From positions 1-5,782 of the forward strand of contig JAEVZM010000684.1 of the NCBI GenBank assembly GCA_023392225.1: DNA of 5,782 nucleotides, written 5' to 3'. Every line of letters starts with the position of its first letter. Position 1 is the stretch's first letter. The notes beneath the pieces are model-generated. The model saw nothing but the letters and a program-made list of their open reading frames with translations, searched no databases and was not told where the DNA came from. The position numbers and the translations under genes were made by a program. Shown piece after piece: positions 5,760 to 5,782 of this stretch. The stretch is from Pseudomonadota bacterium. GTDB lineage: Bacteria; Pseudomonadota; Alphaproteobacteria; Rhizobiales; Kaistiaceae.

Positions 5760-5782
5760 ATGTCCATAACGTTCAATATCGC
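5760..5782 (+). CDS. Start of an unidentified gene, cut by the window end
   Basis: ATG at 5760 opens a frame reading MSITFNI before the window ends. GGGGAG (5743-5748) lies 11 bases upstream, and a promoter-like site and hairpin precede it, all consistent with a real start. Seven residues are too few to name a product. It may be a separate transcription unit from the catabolic genes. Confidence 0.5.

Overview
The window is GC-rich, with strong G/C at third codon positions and six tightly packed genes all on the plus strand. Protein style (SsuB/TauB-like importer, CodA-like amidohydrolase, a MarR regulator with an acidic tail) and base composition suggest an alphaproteobacterium, most likely Hyphomicrobiales (Rhizobiales). 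This is an inference from style; no RNA gene or phylogenetic marker is present to fix it.

Layout: bases 27-869 encode an ABC ATPase, and 866-1726 encode its inner-membrane permease, overlapping by ATGA. Bases 1731-3059 encode a metal-dependent amidohydrolase of the cytosine deaminase/AtzC type. Bases 3094-4500 encode a VAO/PCMH-type FAD oxidoreductase, and 4514-5095 a flavodoxin-fold NAD(P)H oxidoreductase (NQO1/Flavodoxin_2 type). Gaps between these five genes run from a 4-base overlap to 34 bases, and most starts have a GGAG-like ribosome binding site, so they look like one operon. After 52 bases comes a MarR-family regulator (5148-5639). Its start codon overlaps a clean palindrome, TGCTTA-N6-TAAGCA, a good candidate operator. 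The last ~140 bases hold a possible promoter, a strong GC hairpin that covers part of a ribosome binding site, and the first codons of another gene starting at 5760.

Working together (inference): the importer brings in a small, probably nitrogen-containing ring compound, with its periplasmic binding protein expected upstream of the window. The amidohydrolase deaminates it or opens a C-N bond, and the two flavoproteins carry out oxidation/reduction steps. The MarR protein would sense the substrate or a product. The amidohydrolase keeps every metal and catalytic residue of cytosine deaminase but lacks the glutamine that reads cytosine, so the substrate is probably not cytosine and remains unknown. 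This uncharacterised-looking catabolic cassette and its candidate operator are the most interesting content. No mobile element, CRISPR array, tRNA or rRNA was seen.
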